Source: Natrinema halophilum
Lineage (GTDB): Archaea > Halobacteriota > Halobacteria > Halobacteriales > Natrialbaceae
Direction: 5' to 3'
DNA: 64,000 nt
Assembly: GCF_013402815.2 (NCBI RefSeq)
Contig: NZ_CP058601.1
Coordinates: forward strand, 3,100,001-3,164,000
Part shown: in pieces, positions 53,479-61,422 of the stretch
How positions within the stretch are numbered: position 1 is the stretch's first letter
Layout: each line of letters opens with the position of its first letter
Made by a program: the position numbers and the translations under genes
The notes under the pieces: generated by a model
What the model was told of the DNA's origin: nothing
Databases searched by the model: none
What the model saw: the letters and a program-made list of their open reading frames with translations, nothing else

Positions 53479-53757
53479 TCAAAAATCAATATATTCAGAT
53501 AATGCTGGTCTTATGTGGGCAAAGTACAGGTAATATATGATGCACAGTAGGATCGCGCTAGCTATCTGTGTCTCGTTAGTGTATAGACCGTACACACCAG
53601 AATATGAATAGTCAAACATTGGGTGAATACGCTGTAATGCCGGATGAATATAATGGGTGAATGCGATAGCAACCAAAACTGCAATTATCGCCATTTCAAT
53701 AAATATTGAATTCTTCTCCATAACACGTTTCACATTTTCTAGGATTTCTTTCCCCAT
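53479..53757 (-). CDS. 92-residue two-helix membrane protein, candidate immunity gene
   Basis: The protein starts MGKEILENVKRVMEKNSIFI and has two hydrophobic stretches, IFIEMAIIAVLVAIAFTHYI and SAILLCIIYYLYFAHIRP, with a tyrosine-rich loop between. AT content is high and no family is recognised. It is the first gene after the toxin-like gene on the same strand (178 bases from the toxin stop), the position where cognate immunity proteins of polymorphic toxins usually lie. A membrane-located immunity protein would fit an exported toxin that acts at or across the membrane; unproven. Confidence 0.6.
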   Translation of the reverse strand: MGKEILENVKRVMEKNSIFIEMAIIAVLVAIAFTHYIHPALQRIHPMFDYSYSGVYGLYTNETQIASAILLCIIYYLYFAHIRPALSEYIDF

Positions 53758-53934
53758 ATTGAGTCCCTTTATTATCTAATCAATATTCAACCAATCAATC
53801 TACTTCCATACGATGCATTATTCTGCCTCGATACTAACCATAACGGTTGGCTTTTTTGCCAAGCATGCGAGTACAGTTTATCCTCTCTATCCGATGTAGG
53901 ATTTTGACACATCGTTCTCACGATCTATATTACG

Positions 53935-55773
53935 TTATCCAGTCTGGGACTCTGGCAAGTCCTTGCACAATTGCTCAACGTCTTCGGAAACTTCCTGGCT
54001 TCCACACTCTTCTTCGAGAGTTCTGTATTTTTCAATGGTTTTACCTTTATCTAATACATTGTATGTATCCGGGAGGTTGTCCAGGATTTTTAGCGTCCGC
54101 TGCAAGTTTGAAGGTTTTGTTGCTGTCTTATCCAGCAATTGGATTGCTACTTCACCGTGAATGTCTTCTTCCAGCAGATATCTCATATCCGCTTCTGATA
54201 CCCCTCTCTTTTTCAGGCCCTCCATCTTTTTCAGGTTTCCTCTCTTTGCGGCCCAATCACGGACATTTCTCCAGTCTGAACCGTGCTTACCAGTTAGTTT
54301 GGTCGCTCTACCATTGGTATACTGATCAAGTGTTTTGGCATTCGCTGGGCTCTTTCCGAGATTCTTTGCCACTATTCCAGCATTGTCTGCTTTCGAACTT
54401 CCCTTCAGTGCTTTCTTGATCTTGCCAAATTTCTTCGTTGCTCGGGCGCTATCGCCAAGCACTGGGACCGCCCCGAGGGCCGAGATACCCGCCTGAGCGT
54501 GGTTGCCATGTCTATAGTGTGCTTCTGCATCTAATAGATCCCTGGCACTCCCATAATATGGAATGAAACTTCCCCCTAGATGTCCGACTTGATACGATGC
54601 AGATGCTGCTTGATTCGGTGCTACGCACGATGGATCATACGGATCACAAGTAGGATCGTACGCACTGTAACCCGGATTACCCCATGAACCCAAAGCTGCT
54701 CCTTTTATAGAATTCGTATAGAACTGGAAGTCGCCTCCAGACATAAACAGATTTTGCGGGCCTGGGATCGGTCCAGCCATCGTCATTCTCCCAATAATAG
54801 CCTCAGGCGAATGTTCCCAGATTGCTTTCCCGTTTCCATTGAGATCCCCCCGCAGCATACTCCCTGGTGTCGGGAGATCTTCATCGAACACCGTGTGTTT
54901 TGCAATAGTTCCTCCCGGATCATCCATGAAATTGTCTACTCCATTTTTTCCACCAGTAACGACGTCTCCCGCAAATTCCGTGCCGCCATTGATTTTCCCA
55001 CCGACGTACTCTTTTCCACCATTGATCTGCTCACCAGCAAATTCTCCGGCACCCTTTGCCTTACCTTTCCCGTAGGCTACCCCCTTGTCTTTACAGGTGC
55101 CCCATGTCCCCACACTCAGCACTTTACAATTCTCGTCGTCGCCACCCGAGTCACTGCTGTCACCCGAGTCACTGCTGCCACCCGAGCCACCGTCGCCACC
55201 TGAGCCCGTGTTTACCGGCGTTCCACCTTCCCGTCCATTCAGTTCGGAAACAGGCGTTCCTGACACGTCGGAATCTGCGTTCACCGTTATCGATTCAATC
55301 ACCTTCGACTCGTCGTACTCGCTGACGTCGATCGTGAGCCCTACACTGACGCTTTGTCCAGGCTTCAGAGAGATGGCGTTCGCTTTGCGTTCGATTGGGT
55401 GGCCCGATTTCACTGTGAACGTGACGTCTTCGTGGACTTCGTCCAGCCAGATTCCGATCGGCTGATCGCCCTGATTCGTGATCGTAAACACGTCTCGAAT
55501 ACCGGTCTTTGCGCCGCGATTGATACCGCCGCCGCCCCCTTTCTTGACTGATTCGTCCAACGCGAGCTGTAATTCACCGTTCTTCGTTGTGGCATACTCG
55601 CCGTTGGGTCCGTCTGACGGCTCGAGGCCGATGAACGCGTTCGCGTCGCCGACGACGTCGACGTTGGCATCCCGGTCTGCGGTGAGACTCGAGAATGCGC
55701 CTGGGCCGAAAACAGCGCTGCTGACGACTGCGACCGTAATTAACACGATGCCGAGTTGTTTCGTCCGGTTCAT
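53935..55773 (-). CDS. Secreted polymorphic-toxin-like protein with DUF1102/TasA-like N-terminus
   Basis: 612 residues: an exported N-terminus (LGIVLITVAVVSSAVFGPGA), a DUF1102/TasA-like beta domain (about 28-170; DRDANVDVVGDANAFIGLE, VFTITNQGDQPIGIWLDE), a Gly/Ser/Asp linker (180-213), three 11-residue repeats (243-277; EFAGEQINGGK, EYVGGKINGGT, EFAGDVVTGGK), and a segment (about 404-458) IPYYGSARDLLDAEAHYR ... ISALGAVPVLGDSARATKK, which matches the pre-toxin TG pattern placed just before the toxin tip in bacterial polymorphic toxins. Residues 460-612 (with HGSDWRNVRDW, EEDIHGEVAIQLLDK) match nothing I know and are the candidate toxic domain. Three close Cys pairs (216/227, 376/383, 590/603) could form disulfides. 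GC drops from 68% at the 5' end to 32-42% at the 3' end. SipW-like peptidase lies nearby. Confidence 0.75.
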   Translation of the reverse strand: MNRTKQLGIVLITVAVVSSAVFGPGAFSSLTADRDANVDVVGDANAFIGLEPSDGPNGEYATTKNGELQLALDESVKKGGGGGINRGAKTGIRDVFTITNQGDQPIGIWLDEVHEDVTFTVKSGHPIERKANAISLKPGQSVSVGLTIDVSEYDESKVIESITVNADSDVSGTPVSELNGREGGTPVNTGSGGDGGSGGSSDSGDSSDSGGDDENCKVLSVGTWGTCKDKGVAYGKGKAKGAGEFAGEQINGGKEYVGGKINGGTEFAGDVVTGGKNGVDNFMDDPGGTIAKHTVFDEDLPTPGSMLRGDLNGNGKAIWEHSPEAIIGRMTMAGPIPGPQNLFMSGGDFQFYTNSIKGAALGSWGNPGYSAYDPTCDPYDPSCVAPNQAASASYQVGHLGGSFIPYYGSARDLLDAEAHYRHGNHAQAGISALGAVPVLGDSARATKKFGKIKKALKGSSKADNAGIVAKNLGKSPANAKTLDQYTNGRATKLTGKHGSDWRNVRDWAAKRGNLKKMEGLKKRGVSEADMRYLLEEDIHGEVAIQLLDKTATKPSNLQRTLKILDNLPDTYNVLDKGKTIEKYRTLEEECGSQEVSEDVEQLCKDLPESQTG

Positions 55774-56042
55774 TGGTGTCTTCGTCGCGTGAGGTGTGCC
55801 TGCGGCTGAATTCTCGTCTCAGTCTGTGGTTGGATCCCGACTCGGCCCGTCGATCGGTGACGGACTGGCTGGTAGCCGTTTCGTATCGGAAAGTCCCGAA
55901 ATCCGAACGGATGTATGAAATACGGTCGAACGCGCGCGTCGCGTGGCCGTCGCTGGCGCTTGCGTTGTGTGCCGCTGTGAGGGCCGCGCCTGCGGGGACC
56001 TGTCGCCGTCCGACGACCACGCAACTGGCTCATCGCGTGTGG

Positions 56043-56639
56043 TTATTCACCGCTGCTTGAGCCACCGTTACCGCTCGAGCCGCTGTCTGGGCCGCCAGCG
56101 GCTTTTTCGTCGGATTCGGCGATGACCGTCACTTCGCCGCCGTCGTTACCTTTGATGAGGCTCTCGGCCCCGTTGCCGCTGTACTCGTATCCGGTGGTGT
56201 CGACTTCGATGCCGACGTTGATTTCCTCACCGGGGCTGATGCTGTTTCCATTGATCGGCTTCCCGGAGTCGCTGTCGTAGAAGGTGACGGTGTCGCCGGC
56301 TGATTGGTAATCGAGCCGGACGGATACTTCCTGAGCGCCCTGATTAGTGATCGTGAAGACGTTGTCTATCGTGGTGACAGCCTCCGGGTTGACACCCTGG
56401 CCGCTGCCTTTGATGTCGGCATTCTCGCTCAGGTAGAGCCCGAGTGTGCCGCCTTCGTTTTTCGCGTAGCCTTTTTCTTCGTTTGCTTCGAGACCGAGGA
56501 ATGCATCCTCGTCGCCTGTGACTTTGACCTCTGCCGTTCGATCCGCTTTGACACTCGTGAACGCGCCCGTCGCAGTGACCATCGACGCTGCGAGGATGAA
56601 CGCGACCAGTGCCAGGAGTTTGCCTCGTGGGACGTACAT
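56043..56639 (-). CDS. DUF1102/TasA-like secreted protein
   Basis: The 198-residue protein has a signal (LLALVAFILAASMVTATGAF) and a domain parallel to the toxin's N-terminus: DRTAEVKVTGDEDAFLGLE and VFTITNQGAQEVSVRLDYQS, with a Gly/Ser-rich end. DUF1102 proteins are cousins of TasA/camelysin, which SipW-type peptidases mature and which form surface fibres or are exported. It lies 270 bases upstream of the toxin-like gene on the same strand, so they may be co-transcribed. A stand-alone carrier or fibre subunit is likely. Confidence 0.78.
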   Translation of the reverse strand: MYVPRGKLLALVAFILAASMVTATGAFTSVKADRTAEVKVTGDEDAFLGLEANEEKGYAKNEGGTLGLYLSENADIKGSGQGVNPEAVTTIDNVFTITNQGAQEVSVRLDYQSAGDTVTFYDSDSGKPINGNSISPGEEINVGIEVDTTGYEYSGNGAESLIKGNDGGEVTVIAESDEKAAGGPDSGSSGNGGSSSGE

Positions 56640-56976
56640 GATTGATCTCGTGTTCTGTCCCGCAAGCGCCGTCCGCTGCGGGGTTGGGTTGATACATTCA
56701 GCTACTACACCATTGTATTCAACACCGTGAACCGACTCACGGAAGCCGTGAATGCCACTTTTAGAAACTGGGATCGATTATTCACCAGTTAGAAACGGAG
56801 TCGCTTGCGCTCGAGCGTAGCTCAGTCATGCGATTTTGAAATTAATACCGAATACTACCCTTCTTAATTACTTAATCAGAAAGGTTAAAGTATAGTACAT
56901 ACGGACGAATAGTGGGGGGATCGACAATGGCACAGGGCTTCAGGCGCGTTCAAACCACACTCACGCGCAAACGTTG
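56640..56976. promoter_or_regulatory. Divergent AT-rich intergenic region of the toxin locus
   Basis: The 337 bases separate the DUF1102-toxin side (minus strand) from the regulator-SipW side (plus strand). From about 56830 the sequence is rich in A and T (aaattaatacc, cttcttaattacttaatc, ggttaaagtatagtac), unlike surrounding GC-rich genes. It must hold both promoters. Candidate TATA boxes include ttaaagtata near 56883-56892 for the plus-strand gene. No operator could be fixed. Confidence 0.55.
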
Positions 56977-57561
56977 ATGACTGAATGTATGGTTTCCGCA
57001 ATAGAGACGAGTGAAAACGAGGGGGACGAACTGACGAAAGATACGCTGTTTCACCTGCTCGAGAGCCGGCGACGTCGGTGGACCATCCGCTATCTCAAAC
57101 AGCGCGGTGGGAGAGCGGATATCGGGGACCTTGCGGAACAGATCGCCGCGTGGGAAAACGAAACGTCCACCGATCGGGTGTCCTCGCAACAGCGCAAACG
57201 CGCGTACACGGCACTACAGCAGCGTCATGTTCCGAGGCTCGATAAGGCGGGTGTCGTCGACTTCGACCGAAACCGTGGCACGGTCGAGGTCACCGATCGG
57301 ATGCAAGAACTCGATGTCTATCTCGAGGTCGTTCCGAAACGCGACATTCCGTGGAGTACGTACTATCTCGGTCTGGGCATCGTCAGTTGTACGTGGGTCG
57401 GTCTCATGGCGGTTGTGCAATCTCCGTTCGAATCGGCTCCAGACCTCGGCTGGGCGGCACTCATCGGATTCTTGTTTACTGCCTCCGCGGCGGTCCACAC
57501 GTACCGGTCGAACAAACTGCCAAACGACCCACACGACACGCTCCCGGAGTCTGAGCTATGA
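56977..57561 (+). CDS. DUF7344-like winged-helix protein with two membrane helices
   Basis: From the ATG at 56977 the protein has 194 residues. The N-terminal 110 form a winged helix (LTKDTLFHLLESRRRRWTIR, DIGDLAEQIAAWENET, YTALQQRHVPRLDKAGVVDF), as in haloarchaeal DUF7344 proteins. The C-terminal half has two hydrophobic segments (YYLGLGIVSCTWVGLMAVV and WAALIGFLFTASAAVHTY). A membrane-tethered DNA-binding protein could sense the surface state. It overlaps the next gene by 4 nt, so it is the first gene of the SipW operon and its likely regulator. Confidence 0.78.
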   Translation: MTECMVSAIETSENEGDELTKDTLFHLLESRRRRWTIRYLKQRGGRADIGDLAEQIAAWENETSTDRVSSQQRKRAYTALQQRHVPRLDKAGVVDFDRNRGTVEVTDRMQELDVYLEVVPKRDIPWSTYYLGLGIVSCTWVGLMAVVQSPFESAPDLGWAALIGFLFTASAAVHTYRSNKLPNDPHDTLPESEL

Positions 57562-58112
57562 AACGACGAAAAATGATCGGACTGGGACTGATGGCCGGTA
57601 GCGCGGGGTTCGTTGCGTTTCCGACGGGATCGTATAGTACCACCTCCGCTGATAGGGGCGCCGCTATCGCCGTCGCTGACAACTCGAACGCCTATCTCGA
57701 ACTCGAGACTGACGAGGCGAGAGTGACGTCTGCTGGCGAAACCGCTGTCTCTGTTGGATCGATAACGAACAATTTTGTCGACGAGGTCATGACGGTCGAT
57801 ATCTGGAGTACCGATGTCGCGGACTCGGTCGTTCAGGAGGTGTACCCATCTACTCGGTGGCTCAAGCCGGGGAAGTCCACCGATATAAATGCGACCGTCC
57901 GCTGTGAGAGCGGAACCCAGGAGGTCGAGTTGGTCTCGGTCGACATTGAGGCATCAGGTTCGGATACCGAGGTCTCGACGACGGAGACTGTCGAAATAAC
58001 GTGTGACGTTCCGGAACCGCCGGAATCAGACGACTCATCAACTGACTCGAACGAACCGTCTGAGCCTGGTGAACCGCCGGAGTTCCCATTCCCATTCCCA
58101 CTCCATCGATGA
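57558..58112 (+). CDS. Second DUF1102/TasA-like secreted protein
   Basis: 184 residues: a short signal (RRKMIGLGLMAGSAGFVAFP) and a domain with DRGAAIAVADNSNAYLELE followed by beta strands (VSVGSITNNFVDEVMTVDIW), the same core pattern as the other two DUF1102 proteins. The C-terminus is Pro/Glu/Ser-rich and ends FPFPFPLHR, an odd aromatic tail. It is coupled to the DUF7344-like gene by a 4-nt overlap and precedes the SipW-like peptidase, which probably cleaves its signal. Confidence 0.75.
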   Translation: MKRRKMIGLGLMAGSAGFVAFPTGSYSTTSADRGAAIAVADNSNAYLELETDEARVTSAGETAVSVGSITNNFVDEVMTVDIWSTDVADSVVQEVYPSTRWLKPGKSTDINATVRCESGTQEVELVSVDIEASGSDTEVSTTETVEITCDVPEPPESDDSSTDSNEPSEPGEPPEFPFPFPLHR

Positions 58113-58220
58113 TTTCGAGCACGGTGACGGAGCAGTTACGGTCCTGGAGGCCGGGAAGCGTAAGCCGGCCATCGATCGGAGCGATCGGTATCCTTCTCGA
58201 CCGATCGGAATGGTACAGCC

Positions 58221-59480
58221 GTGTCGTCATCGTCCGGAAATCAGGATCCGATCGGCCCGGGCGATGGGGAACCGAAACGGAATCGAGAGACAATCAGAAA
58301 CAATACATATAATTTAAATTATATGTGGGGACGCGTCAAATCAGCAGTGTACCTGTTCGTCGTCCTCGCTATCGTTGCCGTTGCGCTCGGACACGTCATC
58401 GGACAGCCCGTTCTCCTTTCGTATGTCATCAGCGACAGCATGGAACCGACGATTTCGGAGGGTGACGGCTATCTCGTCGTTCCGGCTGCTCTCTCCGGAC
58501 CACCTGAAGAGGGAGATATCATCGTCTTCGAGTCGAAGACGCTCGAGAACGACGGCGGACTCACGACCCATCGGGTGGCCGAACGGACGGATGAAGGATA
58601 CGTTACGAAGGGTGATGCGAACCCCTTTACCGATCAATCCAACGATGAGCCGCCAGTAAAAGAGGCCCAGATCGTGGGCAAAGCGGTTCAGATCGGCGAT
58701 GATCCGATCGTTATTCCACATCTCGGTAGCGCGCTCGGTCTGATTCGTGGCGGCGTCCAAAACACACAGCGAACACTTGCGACGACGTTCGGAATCCGAT
58801 CACTACAGGGATCGAACGGACTCGCATATCTCCTGTTCGGAGTTGGCTGTCTGCTTTTCGTCGGAAGCACTGTTACGGAACGCCGAAACGGTCCGAAGGC
58901 CCGACGATCCAGAAACCGTCGAACTGGCCTGTTCCCTCGCGGGATCCCGACGTGGATAGTCGCTGCCACGCTCGCCGGAGTACTTATCACATCGTTGACG
59001 ATGACGATGGTTCTTGCCGGTGGTACCCACGAATTTGGCGTCGTCAGCGCCGAGTCTCCCTCGCAAAGTCCGACCGTCATCGAGTCGGGTGGGTCGGATA
59101 CGATCGAGTACACCGTTCCCAACGATGGTGTTCTCCCGATCGTTGCCTACGTCGACCCGGCGAGCAAGGGTGTCGAGACTCCGGACAAGCAACTCCGCGT
59201 CGGCCCCGGCGACCGCGAGACGGTCGTCGTAGAACTTTCCGTCCCTGAATCGACCGGGTATTACAATCGTTATGTTACCGAGTATCGATATATCCGAATC
59301 CTCCCCCAGTCGGTAATCCACGCCCTCTATCGACTGCATCCGTGGCTCCCGATACTCGTGATCGATGTGTTAGTGTTCAGTCTCGTTTTTGCCGGTACAC
59401 TGGCAATTATCGGCCGCGGACGGATTCGTCCTCGCTCTCGTCGATCGCTTTTCCAGCGCATTAAGAGGTCATTCGGGTGA
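58221..59480 (+). CDS. sipW: SipW-like signal peptidase I with C-terminal ectodomain
   Basis: The Sec11/SipW-type type I signal peptidase has its Ser nucleophile in VISDSMEPTI, a His base in LTTHRVAER (instead of the bacterial Lys) and Asp in KGDANPFTDQ. A first helix (VYLFVVLAIVAVALGHVI) precedes it. After the catalytic part the protein continues with a second helix, an extracytoplasmic beta region (about 255-360) and two more C-terminal helices, an extension seen in haloarchaeal SipW proteins. Two starts are possible: GTG 58221 (419 residues) or ATG 58323 (385 residues, MWGRVKSAVYL), the latter at the edge of a 20-bp palindrome. It probably matures the DUF1102 proteins and the toxin-like protein. 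Confidence 0.88.
   Translation: MSSSSGNQDPIGPGDGEPKRNRETIRNNTYNLNYMWGRVKSAVYLFVVLAIVAVALGHVIGQPVLLSYVISDSMEPTISEGDGYLVVPAALSGPPEEGDIIVFESKTLENDGGLTTHRVAERTDEGYVTKGDANPFTDQSNDEPPVKEAQIVGKAVQIGDDPIVIPHLGSALGLIRGGVQNTQRTLATTFGIRSLQGSNGLAYLLFGVGCLLFVGSTVTERRNGPKARRSRNRRTGLFPRGIPTWIVAATLAGVLITSLTMTMVLAGGTHEFGVVSAESPSQSPTVIESGGSDTIEYTVPNDGVLPIVAYVDPASKGVETPDKQLRVGPGDRETVVVELSVPESTGYYNRYVTEYRYIRILPQSVIHALYRLHPWLPILVIDVLVFSLVFAGTLAIIGRGRIRPRSRRSLFQRIKRSFG
58306..58325. promoter_or_regulatory. Perfect 20-bp AT palindrome at the sipW start
   Basis: The half-site CATATAATTT (58306-58315) is followed directly by its reverse complement AAATTATATG (58316-58325). It is exact over 20 bases, 90% A+T in GC-rich sequence, and its last three bases form an ATG codon for one possible sipW start. 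It looks like an operator for a dimeric regulator or a promoter element. Inside a coding frame (if GTG 58221 is used) such a string would be hard to explain by codon use, so I favour the regulatory reading. Confidence 0.6.
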
Positions 59481-59484
59481 TACC

Positions 59485-60888
59485 ATGGTTGATCCACACC
59501 AGAAAACACGATTGAAAGTAACGGTAGATGAATATTTCACGGTACTCGTACTCACGTTCGTGCTAGTCGCAGCCGTCGGCGGTTGGGTGTCCTACACGAC
59601 AGTGGCTGCTCCGGGCACGACAGAAGAGCGGTACGTCAAGGGATCGTGGCAGGCTACCGGTGAGTTCAATCACAGCGCAACGGTCCAGAGGGATACACCG
59701 CTATTGAGGGAGGGTAACGTACACGTCAACGAGACGGTCTACCTTACGGAGGGGACACCAGCCCTCGCCGGAACATTTGCGTTCCAATTCGGTGGTGCAC
59801 CCGGCAACGCGACGGTCACGACCGAGTCGACACTCGTTAACTACGCCTACCACGAGGGATTGAAGACTCGTCTGTGGGAAACGGAAGCGTCGATCGGTTC
59901 GAAGAAAGAACAGGTGCAGGCGGGCGAACCGGTTTCCTCTAACTTCACCGTCGACGTCGGCGCGATTCGTGACGGCATCAACAGAATCGAGTCAGTCCAC
60001 GAGTCGACTGTGAAGCAAGGTGACGTCCGAACGGCTGTCGATATCGACGTGACTGTCGAGGGGACCGTCGCTAACCAACCTGTCGAACAGACGTACACCT
60101 ACACGCTTCCGATCAATAGTACAGATGGCTACTATGTCGTCCTTCCACCGAAGAAAGATGACGAGCAATACAACGTCATGGGTCAACGAACGGTGACCGA
60201 CACACCTAGTACGTTCGCCGTTCTCGGCTCATTGACGCTGTTCTTCGCACCGTTGGCCGCTCTGGGATGTCTCTATTACGGTCGCGAAAACGACTGGTTC
60301 ACGGTCTCCTCCGAAGCCCGTGCTGTGGCCCAGCGCGAAAAGGTCCGTTCGGAATTCGACGACTGGATCAGCACAGGGACGGTGAACGACGACGACCGAA
60401 TGATCGTCGAAATCGACTCGCTCGAGGATCTCGTCGACGTCGCGATCGATGCCGATCGTCGTGTCGTCGTCGATAGCGAGACGCACACGTACGTCGTTCT
60501 CGACGACGACGTCAGGTACCAGTTCGTCCCCGACTGGGCCGACTCGCTCGGAGACGATCCCGCCAATACGGCCAAAGAAACCGACGACGGCGATACTACT
60601 GACTGCAAGGACGAAACCGGGGATATCGACGCTACCAGTGATGGTGGTACCCACGATGATACCAGTGGTGATGGTGGTACCCACGATGATACCAGTGGTG
60701 ATGGTGGTACCCACGATGATACCAGTGGTGATGGTGGTACCCACGATGATACCAGTGGTGATGGTGGTACCCACGATGATACCAGTGGTGATGGTGGTAC
60801 CCACGATGATACCAGTAGTAATGGTGTAGATGGGGCTACCAACGACCAGGAAGCGCCGGATACTACAGCAGACGATACCGATGCCTGA
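59485..60888 (+). CDS. DUF5305 membrane protein of the SipW cluster
   Basis: From ATG 59485 the protein has 467 residues: a TM anchor (TVLVLTFVLVAAVGGWVSY), a long extracytoplasmic beta domain (about 45-245; DUF5305), a second helix (FAVLGSLTLFFAPLAALGCL), a cytoplasmic alpha/beta domain (about 275-365; VEIDSLEDLVDVAIDADRR) and a hydrophilic end with six copies of the 10-residue phrase SGDGGTHDDT. DUF5305 genes are regular partners of sipW in haloarchaea and may hold the substrate or peptidase. It begins 4 bases after the sipW stop. Confidence 0.8.
   Translation: MVDPHQKTRLKVTVDEYFTVLVLTFVLVAAVGGWVSYTTVAAPGTTEERYVKGSWQATGEFNHSATVQRDTPLLREGNVHVNETVYLTEGTPALAGTFAFQFGGAPGNATVTTESTLVNYAYHEGLKTRLWETEASIGSKKEQVQAGEPVSSNFTVDVGAIRDGINRIESVHESTVKQGDVRTAVDIDVTVEGTVANQPVEQTYTYTLPINSTDGYYVVLPPKKDDEQYNVMGQRTVTDTPSTFAVLGSLTLFFAPLAALGCLYYGRENDWFTVSSEARAVAQREKVRSEFDDWISTGTVNDDDRMIVEIDSLEDLVDVAIDADRRVVVDSETHTYVVLDDDVRYQFVPDWADSLGDDPANTAKETDDGDTTDCKDETGDIDATSDGGTHDDTSGDGGTHDDTSGDGGTHDDTSGDGGTHDDTSGDGGTHDDTSGDGGTHDDTSSNGVDGATNDQEAPDTTADDTDA
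60640..60819. repeat. 30-bp tandem repeat, six copies, coding
   Basis: The unit starting GATGGTGGTACCCACGATGA and ending AGTGGT repeats six times (60640, 60670, 60700, 60730, 60760, 60790), nearly without change until the last copy. Thirty is a multiple of three, so copy number can vary without breaking the frame; it encodes the DGGTHDDTSG phrase of the DUF5305 protein. Near-perfect identity at the DNA level suggests recent expansion. There are no spacers and no cas genes, so it is not a CRISPR. Confidence 0.95.
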
Positions 60889-61422
60889 CATTTACCGTCG
60901 CTAGAACGGTATCGTCCATCGAACTTCCCGCTACTCGAGGAGAACAGAAATCGTGCTACTGGACGGCGCCGGAATTCCGCGCCGCGTCTGCTCACCCGAC
61001 GATTTCTCGCCCGCTGAGTCGGACCACTCCGCTCACCGCGTCGATCATCAACGCGGTCAGTACTCTTCGATAGGCACGATTCCGTTCCTCTCTGCCGTCG
61101 GCGTCGTTTTCCCACTGTTCGGACGCCCAATTCCCGAACGAGGCGTAACGAACGATTCGTAATCGTCGGACGGTGCGTTGTTCCACTTGGTCATGGATCG
61201 ACCGGGTGGATGTACTGTAGTCGATTCTAGTCACTCTCGAGTGGCCGATCGACGGGCCCGTTACGGACGGATGTCGGCCTGTGGCGTGGTGGGCGATGCG
61301 ACCGATCGGATCGGCTCGGAGTTCGATGCACTTCGCAGGTCAATCGCTCTTGGCAGCGGTATACAGCCCCGTCTTCGAGCCAACGTTTATGCCTATTCAC
61401 GAATTCATTGGCAGTGGTTGAC
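60889..61422. other. Intergenic region with no supported gene
   Basis: A frame of 80 codons on the minus strand (60992-61234) is open but unrecognised. No RNA, repeat or insertion-sequence end is evident. The right end has the TATA-like tttatg at 61386-61391, about 35 bases before the LLM oxidoreductase ATG. Confidence 0.4.

Noticed and set aside
56811-56850. tRNA-like string cgtagctcagtc
   Set aside because: It resembles the D-arm of a tRNA, but no matching acceptor, anticodon or T arms follow.
60640-60819. Possible CRISPR array from six regular 30-bp repeats
   Set aside because: Repeats are contiguous with no spacers, keep one reading frame inside the DUF5305 gene, and no cas genes are near.
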